From Verrucomicrobia bacterium 12-59-8 (GTDB lineage Bacteria; Verrucomicrobiota; Verrucomicrobiae; Verrucomicrobiales; Verrucomicrobiaceae): a stretch of 60,888 nucleotides of DNA. The stretch is taken from positions 1-60,888 of the forward strand of contig NCCR01000032.1 in the NCBI GenBank assembly GCA_002279765.1. Reading direction: 5' to 3'. Of this stretch, positions 35,033-42,805 are shown in pieces; position 1 is the stretch's first letter; every line of letters starts with the position of its first letter. The notes beneath the pieces were generated by a model. The model made no database searches. It was not told the origin of the DNA and saw nothing but the letters and a program-made list of their open reading frames with translations. The translations under genes were made by a program, and so were the position numbers.

Positions 35033-35072
35033 TATGACGGTATATTGGATACTCGTCCTGTATTTTGGCAAC
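35033..35072 (-). promoter_or_regulatory. Shared tdh/kbl upstream element, kbl copy
   Basis: Directly upstream of the kbl ATG. Ungapped, 29 of 40 bases match the block before tdh at 37239-37278. On the plus strand it has two TATWTTGG-type repeats (TATATTGG at 35041, TATTTTGG at 35061) exactly 20 bases apart, i.e. on the same face of the helix. A possible -10 (TATACC on the minus strand) ends about 8 bases before the ATG, which would give a leaderless message. Confidence 0.66.
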
Positions 35073-35172
35073 AAGGAATTTCCAGCGCAGAACACACGCT
35101 CAATCCCGCCAGATCAGGACCCGTGGGCTTTCACATCGCGGACGAATTCATCCCACGTCTTTAATCCCCCTT

Positions 35173-36156
35173 TTAAAACGCCTTCTTCACCAGTTCGCGA
35201 AAGGCCAGTACATGAGCAGGCTCAAAACGGCCTTTGCGCTGCACCAGGAAGACTTCTTCATGGCCAAACAGCGCAGCAGCTTCTCGCACGACGACCTCCT
35301 CCTCTCCAGCGGCACGCTTCGGAGGCTTGACGCTAGCCGCGCTGGTGCCGATGGCGATACCGAACCCGATGGCAACATAGTTCATCTGCAGGGCGCGATT
35401 CGTGGCGGTCACCGTCACGTTCATGCGGTCCGCCAGCCCAGCCTGGGAAAACACCTGACGAATCTGCCTGTGGGAGCTGCTTTCCGCTGGAGCCAGCACC
35501 AACGGCTGGCTGACGATGCCAGCAAGCGTCAGCTGCCGCGCACGCGCCAGCGCATGATTCGCCGGACACATGAGGTAAAAGGCATAGCGCGCCAGCGCCT
35601 GGTACTGGAACTGCGGCATCACCTCGTCACCCGTAGCCATGCCCATGATCGCCAGATCCGCCTCATCCCGCTCGATCACCTGGCGGGCCAGGTAGGAGGG
35701 ACGGTCCAGCAGCACGAGTTTCACCTTCGGATGATGCTGACGATACAGGATGATGGGCCGCCGCAGCGCCCCAGTAAGCATGGCCGACGGCGCCACAACC
35801 GTCAGCGTACGAGCGGCGGTGCTGCGCTGATCCTCAAACATGGCCCGCAGGCCGTCAAAGGACTCGACCAACGGCGCGGCCAGATCCACCAGCGCACGGC
35901 CATCGTCGGTGAGTGAAACTTTGGAGCCTTCCGCCACGACAAACTGCACGCCGTATTCATCCTCCAAGGATCGAATTTGCTGCCAGACGGAGGGCACGGC
36001 CAGATCCATCGCCGCCGCAGTCGCCGCAAAACTGCCTTGACGCGACAGCTCCACGAGCGCTCGAATTTGCCGGAAACGCACCTCTTTAAAGTAACGACGC
36101 GCAGGAGAATCGGCCGTTTTGCCGATTCTTTGAGGAGCATTGGATTTTGCTTTCAT
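35173..36156 (-). CDS. LysR-family transcriptional regulator
   Basis: A 327-residue regulator with an N-terminal helix-turn-helix: IRALVELSRQGSFAATAAAM, then LAVPSVWQQIRSLEDEYG (about residues 30-70). The C-terminal periplasmic-binding-like effector domain contains LTVVAPSAMLTGAL and ADLAIMGMATG. It has a basic 25-residue N-terminal extension. It is the only gene here with a textbook ribosome binding site (AGGAGG, 9 bases before ATG). It lies between tdh and kbl in the same direction, so it is the natural candidate to bind the element shared by those genes. This link is inferred. Confidence 0.9.
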   Translation of the reverse strand: MKAKSNAPQRIGKTADSPARRYFKEVRFRQIRALVELSRQGSFAATAAAMDLAVPSVWQQIRSLEDEYGVQFVVAEGSKVSLTDDGRALVDLAAPLVESFDGLRAMFEDQRSTAARTLTVVAPSAMLTGALRRPIILYRQHHPKVKLVLLDRPSYLARQVIERDEADLAIMGMATGDEVMPQFQYQALARYAFYLMCPANHALARARQLTLAGIVSQPLVLAPAESSSHRQIRQVFSQAGLADRMNVTVTATNRALQMNYVAIGFGIAIGTSAASVKPPKRAAGEEEVVVREAAALFGHEEVFLVQRKGRFEPAHVLAFRELVKKAF

Positions 36157-36200
36157 CCTTAGTTACCTCCTAAGAGAACTTTCAGATGATAGCAAGCGCC

Positions 36201-37235
36201 TCAAGTTTCAGCGGCCCAGTCGAGCACCACCTTGCCGCAATTGCCGGACTCCATGGCGGCAAAGCCTTTTTCGAATTCGGTATAGTGGAATCTATGCGTG
36301 ATGACGGGCTTGATATTGAGGCCGCTTTCTAACATGACGCTCATCTGATACCAAGTCTCGTACATCTCACGGCCGTAGATGCCGTGGATGGTGAGCATGT
36401 TGAAGATGACTTTGTTCCAGTCGATGGCAATCTGCTCGCTGGGGATGCCGAGCATGGCAATCTTGCCGCCGTGGCACATGTTCTCGATCATGCTGCGGAA
36501 GGCGGCAGCGTTGCCGCTCATCTCAAGACCGACATCGAAGCCCTCCTTCATGCCGAGCTGCTTCTGCACATCCTCAATCTTCTCGGTCGTCACATTCACC
36601 GCTCGTGTCGCGCCCATCTCACGCGCCAGATTGAGGCGATACTCATTCACATCCGTGATGACGACGTGGCGCGCCCCGGCATGTTTCACCACGGGAATCG
36701 CCATGATGCCGATGGGACCCGCCCCCGTGATAAGCACATCCTCGCCAAGGCATTCAAAGGCCAGGGCGGTATGAACGGCATTGCCAAAGGGGTCAAAAAT
36801 GCTTGCGACTTCTTCATCCACCCCCTCGCGATGATGCCAGACATTGGTCATTGGCACACTGATGTATTCGGCAAAGGCCCCGGTGCGGTTCACACCGATT
36901 CCGACCGTGTCTTTGCAAAGGTGTCGCCGGCCCGCGAGACAGTTGCGACAGCGGCCGCAGACGACGTGCCCCTCGGCGCTGACGATCTCGCCGGGATGAA
37001 AATCATTCACGTTGGATCCAACCGCGACGACCTCCCCCACAAACTCATGTCCCACAACCATCGGCACAGGGATCGTTTTCTGCGCCCAGGCGTCCCATTT
37101 GTAGATGTGCAAGTCCGTGCCGCATATGCCGGTCTTGCGGACCTTGATGAGGACATCATTGATTCCGACCTGCGGTTCCGGGACATCCTGGAGCCACAGA
37201 CCGCGTTCAGACCGTGCCTTGACGAGAGCTTTCAT
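36201..37235 (-). CDS. tdh: L-threonine 3-dehydrogenase
   Basis: A 344-residue zinc-dependent medium-chain dehydrogenase (E. coli enzyme 341). Catalytic zinc motifs are [13 protein letters not shown] (Cys near 38) and GHEFVGEV (His/Glu). The structural zinc cluster is [15 protein letters not shown]. The NAD site is [11 protein letters not shown], and [11 protein letters not shown] and [12 protein letters not shown] are typical of the family. It oxidises threonine to 2-amino-3-ketobutyrate with NAD+. With kbl it makes glycine and acetyl-CoA. The start at 37235 removes 62 upstream codons with no family similarity. The lysR gene follows after 44 bases. Confidence 0.95.
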   Translation of the reverse strand: MKALVKARSERGLWLQDVPEPQVGINDVLIKVRKTGICGTDLHIYKWDAWAQKTIPVPMVVGHEFVGEVVAVGSNVNDFHPGEIVSAEGHVVCGRCRNCLAGRRHLCKDTVGIGVNRTGAFAEYISVPMTNVWHHREGVDEEVASIFDPFGNAVHTALAFECLGEDVLITGAGPIGIMAIPVVKHAGARHVVITDVNEYRLNLAREMGATRAVNVTTEKIEDVQKQLGMKEGFDVGLEMSGNAAAFRSMIENMCHGGKIAMLGIPSEQIAIDWNKVIFNMLTIHGIYGREMYETWYQMSVMLESGLNIKPVITHRFHYTEFEKGFAAMESGNCGKVVLDWAAET

Positions 37236-37238
37236 GAT

Positions 37239-37278
37239 TATGTCAGTATATTGGACACAAATCCGATAAATTGGCAAG
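37239..37278 (-). promoter_or_regulatory. Shared tdh/kbl upstream element, tdh copy
   Basis: It begins 4 bases before the tdh ATG. On the plus strand it holds TATATTGG at 37247 and TAAATTGG at 37267, again 20 bases apart. A likely -10, TATACT on the minus strand, sits about 9 bases before the start codon and no good -35 is visible, suggesting an activator-dependent, nearly leaderless promoter. Confidence 0.66.
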
Positions 37279-37365
37279 CGGCTTTTCCAATCACCTGAAA
37301 TGGCGCTGACCGCAAAATCACCAAGCTCATGGTGGGAAGAACACAAAATCGATGCAGATTCCACC

Positions 37366-37779
37366 ATGAATCTGATTGTCTCGGCCCACCTCGCAGTCAC
37401 ATGGATGCTCGTCGGCCTCATCTGGGTGGTGCAGATACTTGTCTATCCGCAGTTTCTTCGAGTCGCTGCAAAGGAGTTCACTGATTATCACTTCGCGCAC
37501 TGCTTCCTTATTGGCCTCATCGTCGCGCCGCTGTTGTTCGTCGAACTCGTCACTGCGGGCTGGCTACTATTTGAGGGGCGGCGATCACTGCCGTTTCTCA
37601 TCAGCATTGGGTTGATCCTTGTCATCTGGCTGTGTACCGCAGTCTTTCAGGCACCCTTTCACATACGGCTCATGCGGGGTTTTGACGCTCCGCTCATTCA
37701 CCGGCTCATTCTCACCAACTGGATCCGCACGCTCGCGTGGACAGCACGCGGCTTTCTCGTTAGTTTCGCCCTATCATGA
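37366..37779 (+). CDS. Small four-helix membrane protein of unknown function
   Basis: About 137 residues with four hydrophobic segments ([21 protein letters not shown], read in pieces; [34 protein letters not shown]; and a weaker C-terminal one). The first helix with HLAxTWxxVGLIW and the conserved YPQF resemble a family of uncharacterised bacterial membrane proteins. I place the start at 37366; an upstream ATG at 37300 would add 22 polar residues. Divergent from tdh. The stop overlaps the next start as ATGA. Confidence 0.7.
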   Translation: MNLIVSAHLAVTWMLVGLIWVVQILVYPQFLRVAAKEFTDYHFAHCFLIGLIVAPLLFVELVTAGWLLFEGRRSLPFLISIGLILVIWLCTAVFQAPFHIRLMRGFDAPLIHRLILTNWIRTLAWTARGFLVSFALS

Positions 37780-38771
37780 GCAAATCCCTGTTTCTCGCCC
37801 TGCTGGCCCTGAGTGCCCTGCTCCAAGTTGAAAGCGCCCTGCAGCTCGCACCGCCCATCATCCAGCGCGATGCCAGCGGCAGAGTGACCCTGCAAAGCAC
37901 CGCGCCCGACACCACGATCCTCTACACCCTCGACGGGGTTGATCCCGTCGAGAAATCCAATCCCTACATGGCCCCCATCGATCTCGCCTGCGGCGGTACG
38001 CTGAAAGCCCGCGTGTTTTCCAAACTCCGCAAAACTTCGAGTGAGGCCGTGCAAAGCGTGTTTGAACCGCTGGCCGGTCACCAGATGCTGCCAAGCACCG
38101 TGGTCCCCGTCACGCAGGACCGCAGCTGGCCCACCTACGACTGGGCCACCCGCCATGCTCTCACCAGCGCCGCAGTGAAGCGCAGCCAGCCGCAGATTCT
38201 GTTCATCGGCGACTCCATCACTCATTTCTTCGGTGGCGAGAAGTTTGACAGCTACCCGCTGCATGGACAGAAGGTTTGGAATGAATACTACGCCCCGCGC
38301 AATGCCGGCAATCTCGGCTTCGGCTGGGACAAAACCGAAAACGTGCTCTGGCGGCTTCAGCATGGAGCCGTTGACGGCATCTCGCCCAAGCTGATCGTGA
38401 TGATGATCGGCACGAACAACACGGGAAATTGCACCGCACCCGATATTGCAGCTGGCATTGAAGCCATCGTGCAGGAGTTCAACAAGCGCCTGCCACAGTC
38501 GAAAATTCTGCTGCTGGGCATCTTTCCTCGTGGCGAAAAGCCCGACGCTCCGCAACGCGGAAAGATCGCCGAGGTCAACCGCAGCATCTCCAGGCTCGAT
38601 GGCAAACAGAACGTCACCTTCCTCGACATCGGCCCGAAGTTTCTCACCCCGGAAGGTTTGATCACGCAGGACATCATGCCCGGCTTCCTCCACCCCAACG
38701 AAAAAGGCTACCGCATCTGGGCCGAGGCCATTGAGCCGACGGTCAAGAAGCTGATGGGAGAGACCAAGTAA
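37776..38771 (+). CDS. Secreted SGNH hydrolase with N-terminal chitobiase/HEX_C-like domain
   Basis: A 331-residue protein with a signal peptide ([20 protein letters not shown]). Residues about 24-95 form a small beta domain of the CHB_HEX_C type (ILYTLDGVDPVEKSNPY, TLKARVFS). The SGNH hydrolase occupies about 130-331: FIGDSITHFFGG (Ser), MMIGTNNTGN (GxNN block) and MPGFLHPNEKGY (His). This resembles the PAF-acetylhydrolase-like GDSL enzymes of Bacteroidetes and Verrucomicrobia that act on acylated glycans. It starts inside the stop of the preceding membrane-protein gene (ATGA) and ends at a bidirectional terminator. Confidence 0.86.
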   Translation: MSKSLFLALLALSALLQVESALQLAPPIIQRDASGRVTLQSTAPDTTILYTLDGVDPVEKSNPYMAPIDLACGGTLKARVFSKLRKTSSEAVQSVFEPLAGHQMLPSTVVPVTQDRSWPTYDWATRHALTSAAVKRSQPQILFIGDSITHFFGGEKFDSYPLHGQKVWNEYYAPRNAGNLGFGWDKTENVLWRLQHGAVDGISPKLIVMMIGTNNTGNCTAPDIAAGIEAIVQEFNKRLPQSKILLLGIFPRGEKPDAPQRGKIAEVNRSISRLDGKQNVTFLDIGPKFLTPEGLITQDIMPGFLHPNEKGYRIWAEAIEPTVKKLMGETK

Positions 38772-38792
38772 AAGGGCCTCAAGGGCACAAAA

Positions 38793-38819
38793 AAGCCGGG
38801 GAAACACAGCCCCCGGCTT
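38793..38819. terminator. Bidirectional Rho-independent terminator
   Basis: A 9-bp G+C-rich stem (AAGCCGGGG with CCCCGGCTT) and a 9-base loop lie between convergent genes. On the minus strand the stem is followed by a run of six T, a strong terminator for the isomerase gene. On the plus strand the T-run is short. Confidence 0.85.
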
Positions 38820-38838
38820 CTTGGATTGATGACGCGGC

Positions 38839-39690
38839 TTACTTCGCAGGCTTCCAGTTGCGCACGAAGTCGAGGCACTGGGTAATTTCGGGGACGCTGG
38901 TCTCCCAGTTGTACTCGTACTCGCAGTGGAGCGGGCCGGGATAGCCCTGGGCATGGTATTCAGCAAGGATGGCTGGGATGTCGCTCTTGCCGGTGCCAAA
39001 GGGAAGGTCATGGGCTTTGACGTCACCGAATGCCGTGAGGTCCTTCAAGTGGCTGTCAAAGATGCGGCCTTTCAGGATCTTGATGCAATCCACAGGGTTG
39101 AGTCCGCTGCGCACCCAGTGGCCGACGTCTGCACAGGAGCCCATGCGGGAGTCGCGGTCTTTGACGAGTTCGAGCACGTAGTTCGGGTCCCAGAACATGT
39201 AGGCGCGGTCCAGCGGGCGCTTCGGATGGTTGTGGATGGCCATCTTGATGTCGAATTCCTTCACCAAGGATTCGATTTTATCGAGCGCGGTCACATCGGG
39301 CTCGGTGACGATGACGCCGATGCCGAGCTTTTTACAGAACTCAAAAATCTTGCGGTTGTTGGCGTCATCCTGGCCGAGTTTGACCACACCATAGCCAACG
39401 GCGGTGAGGCCCTTGGCTTCGAGGTGCTTCATGACCTCGTCGATCATTTCCGGCGTGGCGTTGTGGTCCCACTTCGCATCTGGCTTGGCGGTGGAAAATT
39501 TCTGGCCGGGGTAGAATTCGATGGTTTTGCCGCCGCATTGAGCGGTCTTGTCGATAGCCTCAAACACGTTGTACATGCGGAAGCTGTAAGCCTGGCAGCC
39601 AGCGAAAAACTGGCCGACTTTGGCGGCTTCGGGGATCGTGGCCGCAATGGATGCGGTGGCGAGGAGGAGTGATAGAAGGATGTGCTTCAT
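38839..39690 (-). CDS. Exported sugar phosphate isomerase/epimerase-like TIM barrel protein
   Basis: A 283-residue protein with a signal peptide (MKHILLSLLLATASIAA). The AP-endonuclease-2/xylose-isomerase-like barrel follows: YSFRMYNVFEAIDKTAQCGGKTIEFYPG (in pieces), IHNHPKRP, MGSCADVGHW, FDSHLKDL and HCEYEYNWE supply the His, Asp and Glu metal ligands. The exported form is common in this phylum and is often found near glycan-degradation genes; its substrate is unknown. The start at 39690 was chosen over a longer frame that overlaps the divergent gene. It is divergent from the PmoA-like gene. Confidence 0.87.
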   Translation of the reverse strand: MKHILLSLLLATASIAATIPEAAKVGQFFAGCQAYSFRMYNVFEAIDKTAQCGGKTIEFYPGQKFSTAKPDAKWDHNATPEMIDEVMKHLEAKGLTAVGYGVVKLGQDDANNRKIFEFCKKLGIGVIVTEPDVTALDKIESLVKEFDIKMAIHNHPKRPLDRAYMFWDPNYVLELVKDRDSRMGSCADVGHWVRSGLNPVDCIKILKGRIFDSHLKDLTAFGDVKAHDLPFGTGKSDIPAILAEYHAQGYPGPLHCEYEYNWETSVPEITQCLDFVRNWKPAK

Positions 39691-39780
39691 GGGTGGGTGG
39701 AGGAGGAAGTCTGGCAAGTTCTTGGCGAAATGGAAGACCTGAGAATGGAAAAGGAACCCGCTGAGCAGCGTTTGGGAGAG

Positions 39781-40758
39781 ATGCTGAAACATTCAACCCT
39801 GTTTTTGATTACCGCGACGGCAGCCCTGGCACAGCTGCCCACAGCGAAGCCCATTCCACGCATGCAGGCAGTGCCGCTGCCGCATCACATCACGTCGTTT
39901 CAGCTCGACGGGCGGGAACTGACGGCCATGCATTTCGATCCGCAGGACATGCGGCCCTTTTGCTACCCAATCCACGCCTCGCGTGAAGTGAGCCTGACAC
40001 GCATGGGGCATCCGCATGATCCTCTGACGCATTCGCACCACAACAGCGTGTGGGTGACGCACAACATGGTGAACGATCTCGATTTTTGGGGCGATTACGC
40101 CAAGAAGCAGGGCCGCATCGTCAACGTGGAGGTGTCGCGTGAGGGTTACGAGGACACCGATGAGTTTTCCTCGATGCGGATGGTGAACCACTGGATCAGC
40201 GAGGCAGACAAGTCAGTTCAACTGACCGAGGTACGGCGCACGGAGATCCGTCCCATCGACGGGGCCAAGAGCTGGTTCATGATCATTGACCTGGAGTTTT
40301 CACCCCCCAAGGGCAAAACGACGACTTTTGGAGCCACGGGCTTTGGACTGGTGGCGGTGCGGATGGCGAAAAGCATCGGCGTGCATGACGGGGGCGGCCG
40401 CATTTTGAACTCCGAAGGGCTGATCAATGAGGAGGCGATCTTCCGCAAACCGACGCGGTGGTGCGACTACAGCGGGCGGATCACAAGCGACGCGGACGGC
40501 TTCGGCGGCATCACCTTGATGAATCACCCAATGAATCCGCACAACCCGACCGCCTTCCATGTGCGCAACGACGGCTGGATGGGCTGCTGCCTAAGCCTGG
40601 ACACCCCCGTGGAGGTCACCGAGGAGAAAAAACTGCGTGTACGCTACGCCCTGTGGGTGCATGACGGCGTGGCGACGCAGGCCGCAAGCGAGGCGCTGTG
40701 GCAGAAGTTCATCGAAATGCCCGTGGTGGATTTGGCGCTCAAATCGGCCAAGAGATGA
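39781..40758 (+). CDS. PmoA-like (DUF6807) exported protein
   Basis: A 325-residue protein beginning MLKHSTLFLITATAALAQL, a signal peptide. The body carries the landmarks of the family named after methane oxygenase PmoA but found widely in glycan-related loci: FCYPIHA, HPHDPLTHSHHNSVWVTH, FWGDY, DLEFSPPKG and a C-terminal RYALWVHDG. It has no relation to real methane oxidation. The role is unknown, perhaps carbohydrate binding or hydrolysis. A GGGAGAG lies just before the start. The last bases overlap sufE as ATGA. Confidence 0.8.
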   Translation: MLKHSTLFLITATAALAQLPTAKPIPRMQAVPLPHHITSFQLDGRELTAMHFDPQDMRPFCYPIHASREVSLTRMGHPHDPLTHSHHNSVWVTHNMVNDLDFWGDYAKKQGRIVNVEVSREGYEDTDEFSSMRMVNHWISEADKSVQLTEVRRTEIRPIDGAKSWFMIIDLEFSPPKGKTTTFGATGFGLVAVRMAKSIGVHDGGGRILNSEGLINEEAIFRKPTRWCDYSGRITSDADGFGGITLMNHPMNPHNPTAFHVRNDGWMGCCLSLDTPVEVTEEKKLRVRYALWVHDGVATQAASEALWQKFIEMPVVDLALKSAKR

Positions 40759-41219
40759 GCATGGCCGACTACCCCGCCGCCTTGAGCGAACTGATCTCCT
40801 TTTTCGAATCGCTCCCAGAAGGCGAGAGGCGGGAGAATTTGATCGACCTCGCGGCTGGCGTTTCGGCCCACGCGCCCAAGGAGGGCGAAAAGTTCGACCT
40901 GGAGGATGTGCGGCATGATGCGGAATGCACGGACACGGTCGGCGTGCATGCCCGGCTCGAACACGGGGACCGGGTTCATTTTGCCATCAGCCTGGGGCCG
41001 AAGGTGCAGACACTGACAAAGGCGATGGCCACCATCCTGTGCCGGGGGCTGAATGGATCGACGCTCGCGGAGATTCTGGCGGTGCCGCAGGATTTTGTGC
41101 CGCGCATCATCGGCGCTGACCTAGTGAGACTGCGGAGCCAGACCGTCTATTACGTTCTTGGCCGGATGAAACAGTCAGCCCAGACACTGCAAAAGGCCCG
41201 AGCTAGACCAGCTTCGTAG
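40755..41219 (+). CDS. sufE: SufE family sulfur acceptor protein
   Basis: A 154-residue protein. SufE features include a PEGERRENLIDLA helix, the acceptor Cys in DAECTDT near residue 58, VHFAISLGPKVQTLTKAMATILCRGLNG (in pieces) and FVPRIIGADLVRLRSQTVYYVLGRM. In the family this Cys accepts persulfide from cysteine desulfurase for Fe-S cluster assembly. No sufS partner is in the window. It is translationally coupled to an exported PmoA-like protein, an unexpected partner. Its 3' end overlaps the opposite-strand gene by 17 bases. Confidence 0.85.
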   Translation: MSMADYPAALSELISFFESLPEGERRENLIDLAAGVSAHAPKEGEKFDLEDVRHDAECTDTVGVHARLEHGDRVHFAISLGPKVQTLTKAMATILCRGLNGSTLAEILAVPQDFVPRIIGADLVRLRSQTVYYVLGRMKQSAQTLQKARARPAS

Positions 41220-41463
41220 TCAGTCCCGTGCGAAGTTCCTCGGGAATCTGGCCGACGAAACGGGGCTCAAGGTCGATGGCGTCGAATATTTGGTGAATTT
41301 CCATCTGGCTGATGTCTCCCGGCTTGTCGATCTCGAAATAAACCAGATCATGGCGTGCATCCACCTTGTAGCGGACCTTGGGAAAGTGGTCCATCTGGTT
41401 GCGGAGCTGCATCACAGTGGACTCCGAACGGAGACCGGGGGCGTAGATTTCGACTTCGATCAT
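41203..41463 (-). CDS. Small conserved-looking protein, possible ferredoxin-like fold
   Basis: An 86-residue protein beginning MIEVEIYAPGLRSES. The alternation of strands and helices (VRYKVDARHDLVYFEI, EIHQIFDAIDLEPRFVG) suggests a ferredoxin-like fold like that of metal-binding or ACT-type domains, but no CxxC metal site is present. The start at 41463 was preferred to a frame extended 15 codons upstream. Divergent from rpsT, convergent and overlapping with sufE. Function unknown. Confidence 0.62.
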   Translation of the reverse strand: MIEVEIYAPGLRSESTVMQLRNQMDHFPKVRYKVDARHDLVYFEIDKPGDISQMEIHQIFDAIDLEPRFVGQIPEELRTGLTTKLV

Positions 41464-41545
41464 GGCTGTTATGGCGACCGTTCTATCGGAATTGCCCACC
41501 GGAGCCAAGCAAAACCTGCCAGTTGTTCACGGACAGGATTCCAGT

Positions 41546-41574
41546 TTGACAGACGGGGGGTGTCGTCCTATTCT
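41546..41574 (+). promoter_or_regulatory. Sigma-70-type promoter of rpsT
   Basis: TTGACA at 41546, a 17-bp spacer and TATTCT at 41569, followed by a 25-base leader to the rpsT ATG. A perfect -35 and optimal spacing make this the clearest housekeeping promoter in the window. Confidence 0.8.
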
Positions 41575-41599
41575 CGCCGCCCTCTTCCCCGCCCCTTTT

Positions 41600-41866
41600 A
41601 TGGCCAACATCCGCTCAGCAGAAAAAGACATCCGCAAAACGACGGTTCGCACCGCTCACAACCAGACGGTGAAAAGCCGCATTCGCACCCTGCGCAAGAA
41701 GGTGATCGCCGCCTTGGACAAGAAGGACGCCACCGCAGCCGCAGCTTGCCTGAGTGAATTTGCTTCCGCCACCGACAAAGCAGCCAAGACCAACGTTCTC
41801 AAGAAGAACACGTCTTCCCGCCTGAAGAGCCGCCTCGCCGTCAAGGTCAGCGCCCTGACGAAGTAA
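41600..41866 (+). CDS. rpsT: 30S ribosomal protein S20
   Basis: An 88-residue basic protein, the normal length for S20. It starts MANIRSAEKDIRKTTVR and has the conserved VKSRIRTLRKKV helix and KKNTSSRLKSRLA end, all helical 16S rRNA binding regions. The start at 41600 is fixed by this N-terminus. No Shine-Dalgarno is present; the leader is pyrimidine-rich. It is a single-gene unit with its own promoter and terminator. Confidence 0.96.
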   Translation: MANIRSAEKDIRKTTVRTAHNQTVKSRIRTLRKKVIAALDKKDATAAAACLSEFASATDKAAKTNVLKKNTSSRLKSRLAVKVSALTK

Positions 41867-41895
41867 CTGACCTGTTCGATCCAACCCCGATTTCC

Positions 41896-41930
41896 AAACG
41901 GCATCTCGAAAGGGATGCCGTTTTTGTTTG
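41896..41930 (+). terminator. Rho-independent terminator of rpsT
   Basis: A 10-bp stem (AAACGGCATC with GATGCCGTTT), loop TCGAAAGG, then a T-rich tail, 29 bases after the rpsT stop. Confidence 0.88.
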
Positions 41931-41967
41931 TCGGACGCGGCAAGGCCAGCAAAGATCGCCCTCCACC

Positions 41968-42789
41968 ATGATCACCCGTCACAAAATCGCCCCCAACTGC
42001 CCTGAGTTCTCCCGCCTCGTCTATGGCACCTGGCGCATTCTTGACGAAGAGGACAAGACCAGCTGCACCCCGCAGGCGCTGCTCAGCCGCTTCAAGGCCT
42101 GTGCCGACCTGGGCATCACCACGATCGACACAGCGGAGATTTATGGTGTTTACAAGGTCGAGGAAGCCATCGGCGGCGCCCTGAAACTGGACCCCGCCTT
42201 CCGCAGCAAGATCGAGATCGTCACCAAATGCGGCATGGGCATTGATGAAATCGACCTGCTGCTCGTACATCGCCCCGACTGGCTGACCAGCGCCGACGAA
42301 ACCGCCGAGGGCCTGAACAAACTGCTCAAGGACGGCAAAATCCGCAGCGCCGGCGTCTCAAACTACAATGTGCATCAGTTCGAGCTGCTGAACTCGCGTA
42401 TGGATCAGCCACTGGTGACGAATCAAATCGAGTTCAGCCTGCTGCACATGGATCCGATCTACGACGGCACGGCAGATCAATGCCAGCGCCACCGCATTCT
42501 GCCGATGGCATGGTCACCACTGGCCAAAGGTGCCCTGATGGACACCCAAGATCCCGCCGCAGTCCGTCTCCACGCCAAAGCCGCCGAGCTTGCCGCCAAA
42601 TACAACGGGGCCACGCTCGACCAGCTCGCCTACGCCTGGATCATGGCGCATCCTTCCTGCCCGCTGCCGATCATCGGCACGAACAAACTGCAACGCATCC
42701 AGGCCGTGGTAAAAGCGGCAGATATCAAGCTGGATCGGGAAGACTGGTATGGACTCTGGGAAGCGGCCAAAGGCCAAGGCGTGCCATGA
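41968..42789 (+). CDS. Aldo/keto reductase, internally shortened
   Basis: A 273-residue protein of the YdhF-like aldo/keto reductase group. Catalytic residues are Asp54 and Tyr59 (DTAEIYG), Lys87 (IVTKCG) and His101 (LLVHRPD). GVSNYNVHQFELL, MAWSPLAKG and PLPIIGTNK follow. Only 14 residues separate Lys87 from His101. From memory of E. coli YdhF the distance is about 45, and in most members over 30, so a barrel helix seems to be missing without a frameshift. The enzyme may be inactive, or the bases may have been lost in assembly. It follows the rpsT terminator and is transcribed alone. Confidence 0.82.
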   Translation: MITRHKIAPNCPEFSRLVYGTWRILDEEDKTSCTPQALLSRFKACADLGITTIDTAEIYGVYKVEEAIGGALKLDPAFRSKIEIVTKCGMGIDEIDLLLVHRPDWLTSADETAEGLNKLLKDGKIRSAGVSNYNVHQFELLNSRMDQPLVTNQIEFSLLHMDPIYDGTADQCQRHRILPMAWSPLAKGALMDTQDPAAVRLHAKAAELAAKYNGATLDQLAYAWIMAHPSCPLPIIGTNKLQRIQAVVKAADIKLDREDWYGLWEAAKGQGVP

Positions 42790-42805
42790 GGCCTGCTCAA
42801 CCCAG

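Noticed and set aside
35108..35160. Possible hairpin terminator after the lysR gene (CGTGGG with CCCACG)
   Set aside because: The stem is only 6 bp with a loop of about 24 bases and no T-run, so termination is not supported.
37698..39026. 442-codon minus-strand frame opposite the SGNH hydrolase
   Set aside because: It crosses the bidirectional terminator and part of another gene, and lacks family similarity.
39781..40758. Methane monooxygenase function suggested by the PmoA family name
   Set aside because: The protein is a soluble exported beta-rich protein with no membrane helices or copper ligands of the real PmoA; the name is historical.
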